From Mycolicibacterium iranicum (lineage in GTDB: Bacteria; Actinomycetota; Actinomycetes; Mycobacteriales; Mycobacteriaceae), in NCBI RefSeq assembly GCF_002101705.1, contig NZ_LQPC01000028.1, forward strand, positions 1 through 64,000: a stretch of DNA of 64,000 nucleotides, in the 5' to 3' direction. Numbering within the stretch: the stretch's first letter is position 1; every line of letters starts with the position of its first letter. This document shows positions 8,116 through 17,431 of the stretch, one piece after another. The position numbers were made by a program, and so were the translations under genes. The notes beneath the pieces are model-generated. The model saw only the letters and a program-made list of their open reading frames with translations, was not told where the DNA came from and searched no databases.

Positions 8116-10262
8116 TGTCTGCACTCTTGTACGACACCCGACAGCGCATCGTGCGGCGAGCCGCGCAGCGAGACCCCGACAATGACGCGTTCCGCCGAGC
8201 GTTGCGCGCCGCGATGGTGGTACCGCTCGCCGGCGCCCTGGGTTTCCTCATCGGCGGCGCCAATCCACAGACGCCGCTGTTCACGATCTTCGGTTCCGTG
8301 GCGCTCCTGGTGTTCTCCGATTTTCCCGGTAATCGCCAGAACCGGGCCGTGGCCTATACGTGGCTGGGCGTCAACGGATTCCTCCTGATCACCCTCGGCA
8401 CCCTGGTGGCACCGCACCCGTGGCCCGCCGTCGCGACGATGTTCGTCCTCGGAGTTGCCGTCACCTTCTCCGGGGTACTCAGCGAGACGATCGCCGCGGG
8501 ACAGCGCGCCACGCTCGTACTGTTCGTGCTCCCCGCGTGCACGGCTCCCGGGCCGATCGGGGAACGCCTTCTGGGATGGGCGATCGCACTCGCGGTGTGT
8601 GCGCCCGCCGCGTTGTTCCTGCTTCCGCCAAGGCATCACGGTCAGCTCCGCAGCCGGGCAGCGCGGGCGTGCGCGGCCCTGGCCGACCAGCTGGACGGAA
8701 CCGGCACCGCCGACAACGTCAGCAGGGCAATGGATTCCCTGCGCCAGACCTTCCTGGAGGCAGACTTTCGGCCGGTCGGCCTGACAGCAGGCAGCCGCGC
8801 CCTCGTCCGCGTCGTCGACGACCTGGAATGGGTCGCCGATCGGACGGGTCCGCACGCTGGAGTCACGTTGCGTGACAAGGACGCGGTCGGACGCGTCCTG
8901 CGCAGCGCGGCTGCCGTGCTTCGCATTTCGCGCCCCCGCGGCCGCGAACTCGCGCGCGCCGAACTGGCCGCGGCACTGACGGTGCTGCGTGCCACGGCGC
9001 AGGGGCGCTGGCGGGAGGACCTCGACGAGATCCTGGCCGCACCCGACGACGATCAGGCGGTGGCGCTGGGCCGGGATCTGCTGCGCCGTCGCACGATCGC
9101 CGCCACCGTGGGAGCCACCGGCCGCATCATCGCGGCAGCGGCCGCTGCCGATGCGCGGCCGGTGTGGGCGCGCGCGCTCGGGTTGCGATTGCCGCCCACT
9201 GGTGCATCCGACAGGTTGCTGCCCGAAACGATTGCGGCCGCTCAAATCACCTCCGGATTCCTGGAGAACAGGGCGGTGGCTGTCCGCAACAGTCTGCGCA
9301 CCGGGTTGGGTCTCGCGCTCGCGGTCGCCGTCACGCACGTCTTCCCGATTGAGCACGGCTTCTGGGTGGTGCTCGGCGCGCTGTCCGTGCTGCGCAGCAG
9401 CGCACTCACCACCGGCACGCGAGTGTGGCGCGCGGTATTCGGCACCGGAATAGGCTTCCTGCTCGGCGCCGTGCTGATCTATCTGGTGGGCGTAGACCCG
9501 GTGGTGTTGTGGATCTTGATGCCGGTGGTCGTGTTCGGATCGGCATACGTACCGGAGATCGCATCGTTCACGGCCGCGCAGGCCGCGTTCACGATGATGG
9601 TGTTGATCTTCTTCAACCTGATCGCGCCGACCGGCTGGCAGGTAGGCCTGGTTCGTGTCGAGGACGTTTTCGTGGGCGCGCTGGTGGGCGTCGCGGTATC
9701 TCTTCTGCTGTGGCCGCGCGGGGCAACCGCGTCGGTGACACGTCAGATCGATTCGGCCCGAAGGATTTTTGCGCGCTACCTACGCGCCGCCGTGCTGCGC
9801 ATCACCCGCGGCGCCACGGAGGCGCGCACCGACGAGGTGGCGACGCTCAGTCACGAGGCGCTGTCCGCATCCCGGGTGATCGACGACGCGGTCAGGCACT
9901 ATCTCTCGGAAAGCAGTGGCGAGACGGACTTTCGCGCTCCCATCGTGCGCTCCTTCAACCGCGCGATCCGCCTGCGGGCGGTCGCCGACTTGATCGCCGA
10001 TATCCCCACTCCGCCGCCGCTGGGGTCGTATCCCAATGTCCGCGCGATTTTGGAGTCCCACGTCGACGCCATCTGTGACCGGGTGACCGGTCAGTGGGAC
10101 TCCGTCGACGCGTGGACCCCGATCAGCGACGATTTCGTGCGGGCACTGCGGTCGGAGGCCCGAGACGACAGTCTCGGGCTCTCCGCCGCGCTGCCACTGC
10201 TCACCACCGCCGCCGCCATCGGGGAGCTGGAGTTGATCTATCCGTTGAAGGCCGACCGCTGA
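8115..10262 (+). CDS. FUSC family inner-membrane transporter
   Basis: A 715-residue protein with the two-part plan of FUSC/YccC-type (aromatic acid exporter-like) proteins. There is a cluster of membrane segments near residues 30-175, a cytoplasmic helical middle, a second cluster near 395-540 (LAVAVTHVFPIEHGFWVVLGALSVLRSS), and a C-terminal cytoplasmic part. The GFWVVLxALxVLR motif is characteristic. It probably exports organic acids or similar compounds. It is translationally coupled to the TetR-like fragment upstream and converges with a pirin gene two bases after its stop. Confidence 0.85.
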   Translation: MSALLYDTRQRIVRRAAQRDPDNDAFRRALRAAMVVPLAGALGFLIGGANPQTPLFTIFGSVALLVFSDFPGNRQNRAVAYTWLGVNGFLLITLGTLVAPHPWPAVATMFVLGVAVTFSGVLSETIAAGQRATLVLFVLPACTAPGPIGERLLGWAIALAVCAPAALFLLPPRHHGQLRSRAARACAALADQLDGTGTADNVSRAMDSLRQTFLEADFRPVGLTAGSRALVRVVDDLEWVADRTGPHAGVTLRDKDAVGRVLRSAAAVLRISRPRGRELARAELAAALTVLRATAQGRWREDLDEILAAPDDDQAVALGRDLLRRRTIAATVGATGRIIAAAAAADARPVWARALGLRLPPTGASDRLLPETIAAAQITSGFLENRAVAVRNSLRTGLGLALAVAVTHVFPIEHGFWVVLGALSVLRSSALTTGTRVWRAVFGTGIGFLLGAVLIYLVGVDPVVLWILMPVVVFGSAYVPEIASFTAAQAAFTMMVLIFFNLIAPTGWQVGLVRVEDVFVGALVGVAVSLLLWPRGATASVTRQIDSARRIFARYLRAAVLRITRGATEARTDEVATLSHEALSASRVIDDAVRHYLSESSGETDFRAPIVRSFNRAIRLRAVADLIADIPTPPPLGSYPNVRAILESHVDAICDRVTGQWDSVDAWTPISDDFVRALRSEARDDSLGLSAALPLLTTAAAIGELELIYPLKADR

Positions 10263-10264
10263 AC

Positions 10265-11239
10265 TCAGCGCAGCGGGCGATGCGGCATCAGCGCGTTCGG
10301 CGGTATCGCGCCGAACTTGCCGGACTGGTAATCCTCGACGGCCTGGATGATCTCGGACTTCGAGTTCATCACGAAGGGCCCGTACTGAAAGACCGGCTCA
10401 CGAATTGGCTTTCCGCCCAACAACAGCACTTCGAGGGCGGGTCGGTTCGAATCCTGAGATGAATCGGCGGTCACGGCAATCCGGTCGCCGGGGCCGAGCA
10501 CCGCGAGCTGCCCCTGCTGCACTGGATGGCCTACCGGGCCCACTGATCCTCGGCCGGACAGGACGTACACCAGTGCGTTGAAGTCGCGCGACCACGGCAG
10601 GTCGAGGCGCGCTCCGGGCTCCACGGTGGCGTGCGCCAGCGTGATCGGTGTGTGGGTGGACCCCGGTCCCGCCTGGCCGCCGATGTCGCCGGCGATGATT
10701 CGCACCAACGCGCCACCGTCCTGGGACGACAGTAGGGTGGCCTGTGCGCCCTCGATCGCCTGGTAGTTCGGGTCGGCGAATTTGTCCTTCTTGGGGAGGT
10801 TCACCCACAGCTGGATGCCGTGGAACACCCCGCCGCTCTCGACGAGTTCGGCGGGCGGCGTCTCGATGTGCAGGATGCCCGAACCGGCCGTCATCCATTG
10901 GGTGGCGCCGTCGGCGATCAAACCACCACCGCCGTGGGAATCCTGGTGCGCGAAGCGGCCGTCGATCATGTAGGTGACGGTCTCGAAACCGCGATGCGGA
11001 TGCCAATCGGTCCCACGCGGCTCGCCGGGCTGGTACTCGATCTCCCCCATCTGATCCATGTGGATGAACGGGTCGAGATCACGCGCGTTCACGCCGGCGA
11101 ACGCGCGGACGACGGGGAAACCTTCGCCTTCGTACCCGCGTGGTCCGGTCGTGACGGACCGCACCGGACGTTCGGTGTCGGTCGGTGCTGGCCCCGCGAT
11201 GCGCGGGAGAGTGAGCGTATCGGCTGTGATGGCAGGCAT
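10265..11239 (-). CDS. Pirin family protein
   Basis: A 324-residue bicupin of the pirin family. The N-terminal cupin carries the metal ligands in DWHPHRGFETVTYM and MTAGSGILHIETP (three His and one Glu). The C-terminal cupin is FNALVYVLSGRGSVG. Pirins are non-haem iron proteins; some have quercetinase activity and others act in regulation. A perfect palindrome lies 13 bases upstream of the start. A second pirin is encoded at 48712-49689. Confidence 0.9.
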   Translation of the reverse strand: MPAITADTLTLPRIAGPAPTDTERPVRSVTTGPRGYEGEGFPVVRAFAGVNARDLDPFIHMDQMGEIEYQPGEPRGTDWHPHRGFETVTYMIDGRFAHQDSHGGGGLIADGATQWMTAGSGILHIETPPAELVESGGVFHGIQLWVNLPKKDKFADPNYQAIEGAQATLLSSQDGGALVRIIAGDIGGQAGPGSTHTPITLAHATVEPGARLDLPWSRDFNALVYVLSGRGSVGPVGHPVQQGQLAVLGPGDRIAVTADSSQDSNRPALEVLLLGGKPIREPVFQYGPFVMNSKSEIIQAVEDYQSGKFGAIPPNALMPHRPLR

Positions 11240-11251
11240 GTTCCCAACAAC

Positions 11252-11265
11252 CGGACTGCAGTCCG
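11252..11265. promoter_or_regulatory. Perfect 14-bp palindrome upstream of pirin gene
   Basis: CGGACTGCAGTCCG is a perfect palindrome 13 bases upstream of the pirin start codon, in the position expected for the transcription start or 5' leader. It would suit a repressor that binds a symmetric site. No regulator can be assigned. The remainder of the 150-base gap between the pirin and ptsI shows no gene. Confidence 0.35.
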
Positions 11266-11389
11266 ATTAATTCCTTTCCGGCTTGCCCTCGAGTGTGCGG
11301 TGGGGGTGAGGATCCGGCCCGTTGTCCGACCTGGACGCACACTCAGTTCAGCCGATTGCAGCACCGACCTCAGAAACGGGCTGGACGGT

Positions 11390-13075
11390 TCAGCCCAGGA
11401 CAGCCAACGCCGCGGCGCGGCCTTCGGCAGCACTGGCGGTGCCGAGCACGGCCTCGGCCGCGTCACGGCACTGCTGCAGCGTGACCTGCGCGAGCTTGGC
11501 GCCCACTCCCTGGACCGCTGCCGCAGCCGCCGACAGTGAGGTGACGCCGAAGCCGGTCAAGACACACGCCAGCAGTGGATCAGCGGCTGCTTCACCACAC
11601 ACACCGACCGGCTTGCCCACGGCGGCACCGGCTTTCACCGTCATGGCGACAAGCGCCAACACCGCGGGCTGCCATGGGTCGGTCAGCGTCGCCAATTCGG
11701 CCGACATCCGGTCGGCGGCCATCGTGTACTGCGCGAGGTCGTTGGTGCCGATCGAGAGGAAGTCGACGTGCTCGAGAATGCGGTCGGCCAGGAGCGCGGC
11801 AGCGGGTACCTCGATCATGACGCCCGGCGTCAGACCGTGTGAGCGTGCCTTGTCGGCGAAGTTCTTCGCCTCTTCCGCGGTGGCGATCATCGGTGCCATG
11901 ACCCAGGGTGGATTGCCCGACCGCTCGGCTGCCTTGGCGATGGCTTCGAGCTGATTGGCCAGGAGTCCGGGATTGTTGGCGGCGATGCGGATTCCGCGGA
12001 CACCGAGGGCGGGGTTGGCCTCGTCGGGATGGCCCGCGAACTTCAGTGGTTTATCCGAGCCGGCGTCGAGCGTTCGAATGACCACCTTGTTGCCGGCGAA
12101 TGCGTCGAGCACCTCGGCATAGATGGTCGCCTGCTCGTCGACGGTCGGTTCGGTGTCGGTGTTGAGGAAGCAGAGCTCGGTACGGAACAGACCGACGCCC
12201 TCCGCCGGGGTCTGGCGCGCCGACCGCGCGGCCGCACCGTCCTGGACGTTGGCGAGCACGGCGACGGCGTGCCCGTCCGCCGTGGTGCCCGGACCCGACC
12301 AGTTGGCCGCCGCCTCGGCGACACGCTTGGCCTCGGCGACGGCTTCGCGGGCCGGCCCTTCGTCGGGGGAAACAGTGACGGTGCCACGGGTGCCGTCGAC
12401 GAGGACCATCGTGCCGGCAGGGACGTCGTCGAGACCCGCGACGGCGACGACGCACGGAATGCCCAGCTGTCGCGCGATGATCGCGGTATGGCTCGTCGGC
12501 CCGCCGAGCGTGGTGGCCAAGGCGACGACGAGTTCGGGGTCAAGGCCGGCGGTATCCGCAGGCGCGAGGTCCTCGGCGCACAGAATCGACGGCTCGTCGG
12601 GCACGGGTACGCCCGGCTCCGGCAGGCCTTTCAGCTCGGCGACCACCCGGTCGCGGATGTCGCGCAGGTCGGTGACACGCTCGGCCATCAATCCGCCGAG
12701 CTTGGTGAACATCTCGACGAACTGATCGATGGCGCCGTTGACCGCACGAACAGCAGGAGCACCGTCTCTGATGCGCTTCTCTGCCGCGCCGAGCCAGCCG
12801 CGGTCGGTGGCGAGCGTCGCGGTCGCCGCGAGCACCTCGGAGGCTGCACCGGTGGCGTGAGCTGCGCGTTCACGCAACCTCTCGGCCACCGCTGCGGCTG
12901 CGGCAGTGAAGCGCTCACCTTCCGCCGCCCGTTTCTCCTCGGCGATCTCGCCTTCGGCGTCGTTATCGACATCGGGCAGCTTTCCCGGACGGATCACCGG
13001 CGCGTACTGAACTCCGGGCACAACGGGAACACCGTGCAGAACCGAGTGTGAGGTGAGCGGGGACGTCACAGTCAT
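11390..13075 (-). CDS. ptsI: Phosphoenolpyruvate-protein phosphotransferase (PTS enzyme I)
   Basis: A 561-residue enzyme I, which takes phosphate from PEP and passes it to HPr. The phosphorylated histidine is in GGPTSHTAIIARQLGIPCVV (His196). The PEP-binding barrel shows GVGLFRTELCFL, ALGVRGIRIA, PGVMIEVPAAA and SIGTNDLAQYTMAADR, and the catalytic cysteine lies in PVGVCGEAAADP. The start at 13075 is supported by a -10 box (TAATCT, 13083-13088) seven bases upstream, which predicts a leaderless mRNA starting at the ATG. It is divergent from the fruR-fruK-fruA-ptsH operon. Confidence 0.95.
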   Translation of the reverse strand: MTVTSPLTSHSVLHGVPVVPGVQYAPVIRPGKLPDVDNDAEGEIAEEKRAAEGERFTAAAAAVAERLRERAAHATGAASEVLAATATLATDRGWLGAAEKRIRDGAPAVRAVNGAIDQFVEMFTKLGGLMAERVTDLRDIRDRVVAELKGLPEPGVPVPDEPSILCAEDLAPADTAGLDPELVVALATTLGGPTSHTAIIARQLGIPCVVAVAGLDDVPAGTMVLVDGTRGTVTVSPDEGPAREAVAEAKRVAEAAANWSGPGTTADGHAVAVLANVQDGAAARSARQTPAEGVGLFRTELCFLNTDTEPTVDEQATIYAEVLDAFAGNKVVIRTLDAGSDKPLKFAGHPDEANPALGVRGIRIAANNPGLLANQLEAIAKAAERSGNPPWVMAPMIATAEEAKNFADKARSHGLTPGVMIEVPAAALLADRILEHVDFLSIGTNDLAQYTMAADRMSAELATLTDPWQPAVLALVAMTVKAGAAVGKPVGVCGEAAADPLLACVLTGFGVTSLSAAAAAVQGVGAKLAQVTLQQCRDAAEAVLGTASAAEGRAAALAVLG

Positions 13076-13082
13076 GTGAACC

Positions 13083-13128
13083 AGATTACAAGAAAGCGTT
13101 GACAAGTCAACACGTTCAGGAGTAAAAC
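13083..13128. promoter_or_regulatory. Divergent ptsI/fruR promoter region with FruR-type operator
   Basis: The inverted repeat GTTGAC-AA-GTCAAC spans 13098-13111. Read leftward it contains a -35 TTGACT (13105-13110), 16 bases, then -10 TAATCT (13083-13088) seven bases before the ptsI ATG. Read rightward it contains -35 TTGACA (13099-13104), 18 bases, then TAAAAC (13123-13128) towards fruR. A DeoR-type regulator bound there would block both -35 elements. The elements are seen in the sequence; the identity of the binding protein is inferred from its neighbour fruR. Confidence 0.6.
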
Positions 13129-13198
13129 CAAACATATCAACATCAAAAGGGTGCTCCAGCCCCACCAATATCCACATGAACCCTCAGTGCGGAGTCAC

Positions 13199-13978
13199 AT
13201 GTACCCGGAAGAACGGCAGCAGGCGATTGCGTCGCTGGTGATGACCAAGGGCCGTGCCTCGGTGACCGAACTCGCACAGACCTACGACGTCACCACCGAA
13301 ACCGTCCGGCGCGATCTCGCCGTCCTCGACAAAGCAGGCATCGTGCGCAGAGTGCACGGCGGTGCGGTTCCCGTGCGGGCCCTGCACCTCGTCGAGCAGG
13401 GCGTCGGCGAGCGCGATGTGACCCGCGCCGAGCACAAAGACGCGATCGCGGCGGCAGCAGCGGAATTCTTCCCGCTCAGCGGCGCCAGCGTGCTCCTCGA
13501 CGCGGGCACCACCACGATGCGGATCGCCGCGCAGGTGCCGACCGACCGCGAGCTCCTCGTGGTGACCAACTCCGTCCCGATTGCGGCTCGGCTCGCCACG
13601 ATCCCCTCGGTGTCTCTGCAACTGCTGGGTGGTCGAGTCCGCGGTGTCACGCAGGCCGCCGTCGGCGAGCAGGCGTTGCGCGTCCTGGACACGCTGCGCG
13701 TCGACATCGCCTTCATCGGGACCAACGCGATCAGCGTGCGCCACGGGCTGTCGACTCCCGACAGCGAGGAGGCCGCGGTGAAACGTGCCATGGTCCGCGC
13801 GGCCAACTACGTCGTGGTCGCCGCAGATTCCTCCAAGGTCGGCCGCGAAGACTTCGTCAGCTTCGCGCCGATCTCCAGTGTCGACACCCTCATCACCGAC
13901 CCCGAGATCTCTGCCGCCGACAGCGCCGAGCTGGGCGAGTGCGGCGTCGAGATCATTCGCGCAGGAGGCCACCCGTGA
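13199..13978 (+). CDS. fruR: DeoR-family fructose regulator
   Basis: A 259-residue DeoR/GlpR regulator. The N-terminal winged helix is MYPEERQQAIASLVMTKGRA...VTELAQTYDVTTETVRRDLAVLDKAGIVRRVHGGAV, and the sensor domain has the DeoRC signatures LLDAGTTTM and DIAFIGTNAIS...HGLSTPDSEEAAVKRAM. Such proteins sense phosphosugars, here probably fructose 1-phosphate. The ATG at 13199 (MYPEERQ) is preferred over one 48 bases upstream because DeoR proteins normally begin right at this motif. Its stop overlaps the fruK GTG (GTGA). Confidence 0.9.
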   Translation: MYPEERQQAIASLVMTKGRASVTELAQTYDVTTETVRRDLAVLDKAGIVRRVHGGAVPVRALHLVEQGVGERDVTRAEHKDAIAAAAAEFFPLSGASVLLDAGTTTMRIAAQVPTDRELLVVTNSVPIAARLATIPSVSLQLLGGRVRGVTQAAVGEQALRVLDTLRVDIAFIGTNAISVRHGLSTPDSEEAAVKRAMVRAANYVVVAADSSKVGREDFVSFAPISSVDTLITDPEISAADSAELGECGVEIIRAGGHP

Positions 13979-14952
13979 TCGTGACCGTCACCCCCAACCC
14001 GAGCATCGACCGCACCGTCACGTTGCCGTCCCCATTGACGCGCGGCGCCGTGCACCGCGTCACGTCAGTGACGAATCAGGCTGGCGGCAAAGGGGTCAAC
14101 GTCGCCAAGGTGTTGACGATGGCGGGTGTCGATGCGCTGGCGGTGCTGCCCGCCGCCGTGAACGATCCGCTACTCACCGCACTGGTGAACGCCGCCGTCC
14201 CCTACCAGATCGTCACGACGGATCAACCAGCCCGGACCAACCTGACGATCACCGAGCAGGACGGCACCACCACCAAGATCAACGAACCCGGCGCCATGAT
14301 CGACGGAGCCACGTTGACGACATTCACCGAGGTCGTCATCGGGGCCGCCGAAGACGCCGACTGGGTCGTGATGTCCGGCTCCCTGCCGCCCGGCATGCCC
14401 ACGTCCTGGTACGCAGACGTCGTCGCGCTGCTCGCATCGCGACCCTGCCGGGTGGCCGTCGATACCTCTGACGCGCCGCTGGCCTCACTCATGAGCTCGC
14501 TGGAGCGTGGTGCACCGGACCTCGTCAAGCCGAATGCCGAGGAGCTGGCTAGTGTTCTCGGGCTCTCCCCGGATGCGCTCGAAGATGCCGTCGCTCAGGG
14601 CGATCCGGCACCTGTCGTGGCTGCGGCCCGGCAACTGATCGACCTGGGAGTCGGAGCCGTGTTGGCCACCCTCGGTGCCGCTGGCGCCGTGTTGGTCGAC
14701 TGCAACGGGGCCTGGATGGCGAGCCCGCCACCCATCACGCCCCGCAGCACCGTCGGTGCCGGCGACTCGTCACTGGCGGGATACGTGCGCGCCGAGGTCG
14801 GCGGTGCGGTCCCACCACAACGGCTCCAGATGGCCGTCGCCTACGGCAGCGCCGCTGCCGCACTCCCGGGCACGACGCTGCCCTCCCCAGCCGAGATCGA
14901 TCTGAACGCCGTTGCGGTGTCACCGATTTCACCGATTCCCGCCACTCAGTAA
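13975..14952 (+). CDS. fruK: 1-phosphofructokinase
   Basis: A 325-residue PfkB-family kinase that phosphorylates fructose 1-phosphate to the 1,6-bisphosphate. It opens with IVTVTPNPSIDRTVTLP, has the PfkB signature 1 QAGGKGVNVAKVLTMAG, and signature 2 STVGAGDSSLAGYV with the catalytic Asp. The GTG start overlaps the fruR stop by three bases in a GTGA, indicating coupled translation. It provides the second step after uptake by FruA. Confidence 0.93.
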   Translation: MIVTVTPNPSIDRTVTLPSPLTRGAVHRVTSVTNQAGGKGVNVAKVLTMAGVDALAVLPAAVNDPLLTALVNAAVPYQIVTTDQPARTNLTITEQDGTTTKINEPGAMIDGATLTTFTEVVIGAAEDADWVVMSGSLPPGMPTSWYADVVALLASRPCRVAVDTSDAPLASLMSSLERGAPDLVKPNAEELASVLGLSPDALEDAVAQGDPAPVVAAARQLIDLGVGAVLATLGAAGAVLVDCNGAWMASPPPITPRSTVGAGDSSLAGYVRAEVGGAVPPQRLQMAVAYGSAAAALPGTTLPSPAEIDLNAVAVSPISPIPATQ

Positions 14953-14973
14953 CAGAAGAGACAGGGTAGTTCC

Positions 14974-16947
14974 ATGACCACCTCCACCACCCCGATCATC
15001 ACCCGCGATCTGGTGCTCCTCGATGCCGCGGTCGACGGTGACAAGCAAGCCGTCATCACGCGCCTGGTCGAAACTCTGGCCGGCGCGGGGCGGACCAACG
15101 ACGCCGAGGGGCTCGTCGGTGCTGCGATGGCGCGGGAAGCACAGTCGGCCACCGGCCTTCCCGGCGGCATCGCGATCCCCCACTGCCGATCGCCGTACGT
15201 CGACACGCCCACCATCGGATTCGCCCGACTCAAGCCGGGCGTCGATTTCGGCGCGCCGGACGGCCCGGCGGATCTGGCCTTCCTGATCGCTGCGCCGGAT
15301 TCCGGCGGCCAGGAGCACATGAAGCTGTTGTCCAGTCTGGCAAGGGCTTTGGTCCGCAAGGACTTCGTCGAATCCCTTCGCAACGCGTCGTCGGCCGACG
15401 AGGTGGTCGGCCTGGTCGAAGGGGTGGTCAATCCGGCACCTGCGGCAGCGCCTGCAGCAGCTGCCGAGAAGCCCGCCGCCAAGACGCTCGTTGCGATCAC
15501 CGCCTGCCCGACCGGCATCGCCCACACCTACATGGCGGCCGACTCGCTGAGCCAAGCGGCCAAGGATGCCGGCGTCACGCTCGTCGTCGAAACGCAGGGA
15601 TCCTCAGGCAGCACACCCATTCCCGCTGACACCATCGCCAAGGCCGACGCCGTCATCTTCGCCACCGACGTCGGGGTGAAGGACAAGGGCCGCTTCGCCG
15701 GCAAGCCCGTGATTGCATCCGGCGTCAAACGCGCCATCAACGAGCCTGCCAAGATGATCGCCGAAGCCGTTGCCGCAGCGGATAACCCGAACGCAGCTCG
15801 GGTCCAGGGCTCGGGTGCCGCGGCATCCGATGCGCCGTCGGGCAATGTCGGGTGGGGAACCCGCACGCGGCAGATCCTGCTGACCGGCGTGAGCTACATG
15901 ATTCCGTTCGTTGCCGCGGGCGGTCTGCTGATCGCGCTGGGCTTCCTGTTCGGCGGCTACGAAATCGCCGACACGGGCAACGACATCGCCCTCAACAATT
16001 CGCTGACCAACCTGCCTGACGGCGGGTTCGCCCAGTATCTCGGCGCGATCCTCTTCACGCTCGGCGGGTTGGCGTTCAGCTTCCTTGTTCCCGCCCTCGC
16101 GGGCTACATATCGTTCGCCATCGCTGACCGGCCCGGCATCGCTCCCGGATTCACGGCGGGCGCTCTGGCCGTCTTCATCGGCGGCGGCTTCATCGGCGGC
16201 ATCGTCGGCGGTGTGCTGGCCGGCTTTGTGGCGCTGTGGATCAGCGGAATCAAGGTGCCGCAGTGGCTGCGAGGCCTGATGCCGGTGGTGATCGTGCCTC
16301 TGGGAGCATCGCTGGCGGTCGGCCTGATCATGTTCTTCTTCGTGGGTCGCCCGCTGGCCAACATCAACACCGGGCTCACCGAATGGCTGAGCGGACTGTC
16401 GGGCACCTCGGCAATCTTCCTCGGCATCATTCTCGGCTTGATGATGTGCTTCGACCTGGGTGGCCCGGTCAACAAGGCGGCCTACGCGTTCGCCACCGCG
16501 GGCCTTGCCGCCAACACCACTGCGGCGTTCGAGATCATGGCTGCCGTGATGGCCGCAGGCATGGTGCCGCCGCTGGCCATGGCGCTGGCGACAACCATCC
16601 GCCCGCATCTGTTCAGCGAGCCGGAGAAAGAGAACGGCCGCGCTGCCTGGCTTCTCGGGGCATCGTTCATCTCCGAGGGTGCCATCCCGTTCGCCGCGGC
16701 CGATCCGCTGCGCGTCATCCCGTCGATGATGTTCGGCGGGGCGATCACCGGTGCGCTGTGCATGGCGTTCAGCGTCGGATCACGGGCGCCCCACGGCGGC
16801 ATCTTCGTGCTCTTCGCGATCGACAACAAGCTCGGCTTCGTCATCGCCATCGTCGCCGGGACCATCGCGTCCGCGCTCGCGGTCGTCGCAGCCAAGCAGT
16901 TCATCAAGGCCGGCGCCAAAGACGAACGCGAGCTCGTCGCCGCCTGA
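14974..16947 (+). CDS. fruA: PTS fructose transporter subunit IIABC
   Basis: A 657-residue fused fructose permease. Domain IIA (residues 1-150) carries the phosphorylated His70 in GGIAIPHCRSPY. Domain IIB (170-265) carries Cys178 in ITACPTGIAHTYMAADSL. Domain IIC (about 285-650) has 8-10 membrane segments with the fructose-family motifs SYMIPFVAAGGLLIALGF and FDLGGPVNKAAYAF. An Ala/Pro linker joins IIA and IIB. It imports fructose as fructose 1-phosphate, the substrate of FruK. It follows fruK by 21 bases in the same operon. Confidence 0.95.
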   Translation: MTTSTTPIITRDLVLLDAAVDGDKQAVITRLVETLAGAGRTNDAEGLVGAAMAREAQSATGLPGGIAIPHCRSPYVDTPTIGFARLKPGVDFGAPDGPADLAFLIAAPDSGGQEHMKLLSSLARALVRKDFVESLRNASSADEVVGLVEGVVNPAPAAAPAAAAEKPAAKTLVAITACPTGIAHTYMAADSLSQAAKDAGVTLVVETQGSSGSTPIPADTIAKADAVIFATDVGVKDKGRFAGKPVIASGVKRAINEPAKMIAEAVAAADNPNAARVQGSGAAASDAPSGNVGWGTRTRQILLTGVSYMIPFVAAGGLLIALGFLFGGYEIADTGNDIALNNSLTNLPDGGFAQYLGAILFTLGGLAFSFLVPALAGYISFAIADRPGIAPGFTAGALAVFIGGGFIGGIVGGVLAGFVALWISGIKVPQWLRGLMPVVIVPLGASLAVGLIMFFFVGRPLANINTGLTEWLSGLSGTSAIFLGIILGLMMCFDLGGPVNKAAYAFATAGLAANTTAAFEIMAAVMAAGMVPPLAMALATTIRPHLFSEPEKENGRAAWLLGASFISEGAIPFAAADPLRVIPSMMFGGAITGALCMAFSVGSRAPHGGIFVLFAIDNKLGFVIAIVAGTIASALAVVAAKQFIKAGAKDERELVAA

Positions 16948-16991
16948 CCGTCGTAGGACAACCCAACAACCGATAACAACCAAGGAGAATC

Positions 16992-17249
16992 ATGCCCAGC
17001 AAGACCGTCATCGTCGGCTCGTCCATCGGCCTGCACGCCCGCCCCGCCGCGATCATCGCCGAGGCTGTCGTCGAGGCCGGTGTGCCCGTCACCCTGTCGG
17101 TCGACGGGGGCGAGCCCGTCGACGCCGGCTCGGCACTGATGATCATGACCCTCGGCGCCGGGAACGGCGCCGAGGTGACCGTTGCCTCCGACGACGAGTC
17201 CGCGCTGGCCACCATCGCCGAACTCGTACAGAAGGACCTCGACGCCTGA
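16992..17249 (+). CDS. ptsH: Phosphocarrier protein HPr
   Basis: An 85-residue HPr. The phosphoryl-accepting histidine is His15 in SSIGLHARPAA, and the regulatory-serine region is AGSALMIMTLGA (Ser47). It relays phosphate from PtsI to the IIA domain of FruA. A clear ribosome site AAGGAG lies eight bases before the ATG. It is the last gene of the fru operon and is followed directly by a strong hairpin. Confidence 0.94.
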   Translation: MPSKTVIVGSSIGLHARPAAIIAEAVVEAGVPVTLSVDGGEPVDAGSALMIMTLGAGNGAEVTVASDDESALATIAELVQKDLDA

Positions 17250-17259
17250 CCGTCGTCGT

Positions 17260-17302
17260 CCCGGTGGGGTCACCGCAAGAAAGCGGAATGACCCCTACCG
17301 GG
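17260..17302 (+). terminator. Rho-independent-type hairpin after ptsH
   Basis: Long stem-loop: CCCGGTGGGGTCA pairs with TGACCCCTACCGGG (one bulged base), and inside it CCGC pairs with GCGG across the loop AAGAAA. No T-run follows, as is common for mycobacterial I-shaped terminators. It lies 10 bases after the ptsH stop and separates the PTS operon from mycP1. About 130 bases remain before mycP1, with no gene seen there. Confidence 0.75.
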
Positions 17303-17431
17303 ACACCCTTAGGCTTGCGTGGTGCCTCAGACGCGTAGCCTGGACCTGATCTTTTGGGCTATACCACCGTGGTCAGCGAGTTTGCTGTCCACGGTCAAGC
17401 ACATGTCGGGTGTTTCGGGGGGTGACATCGC

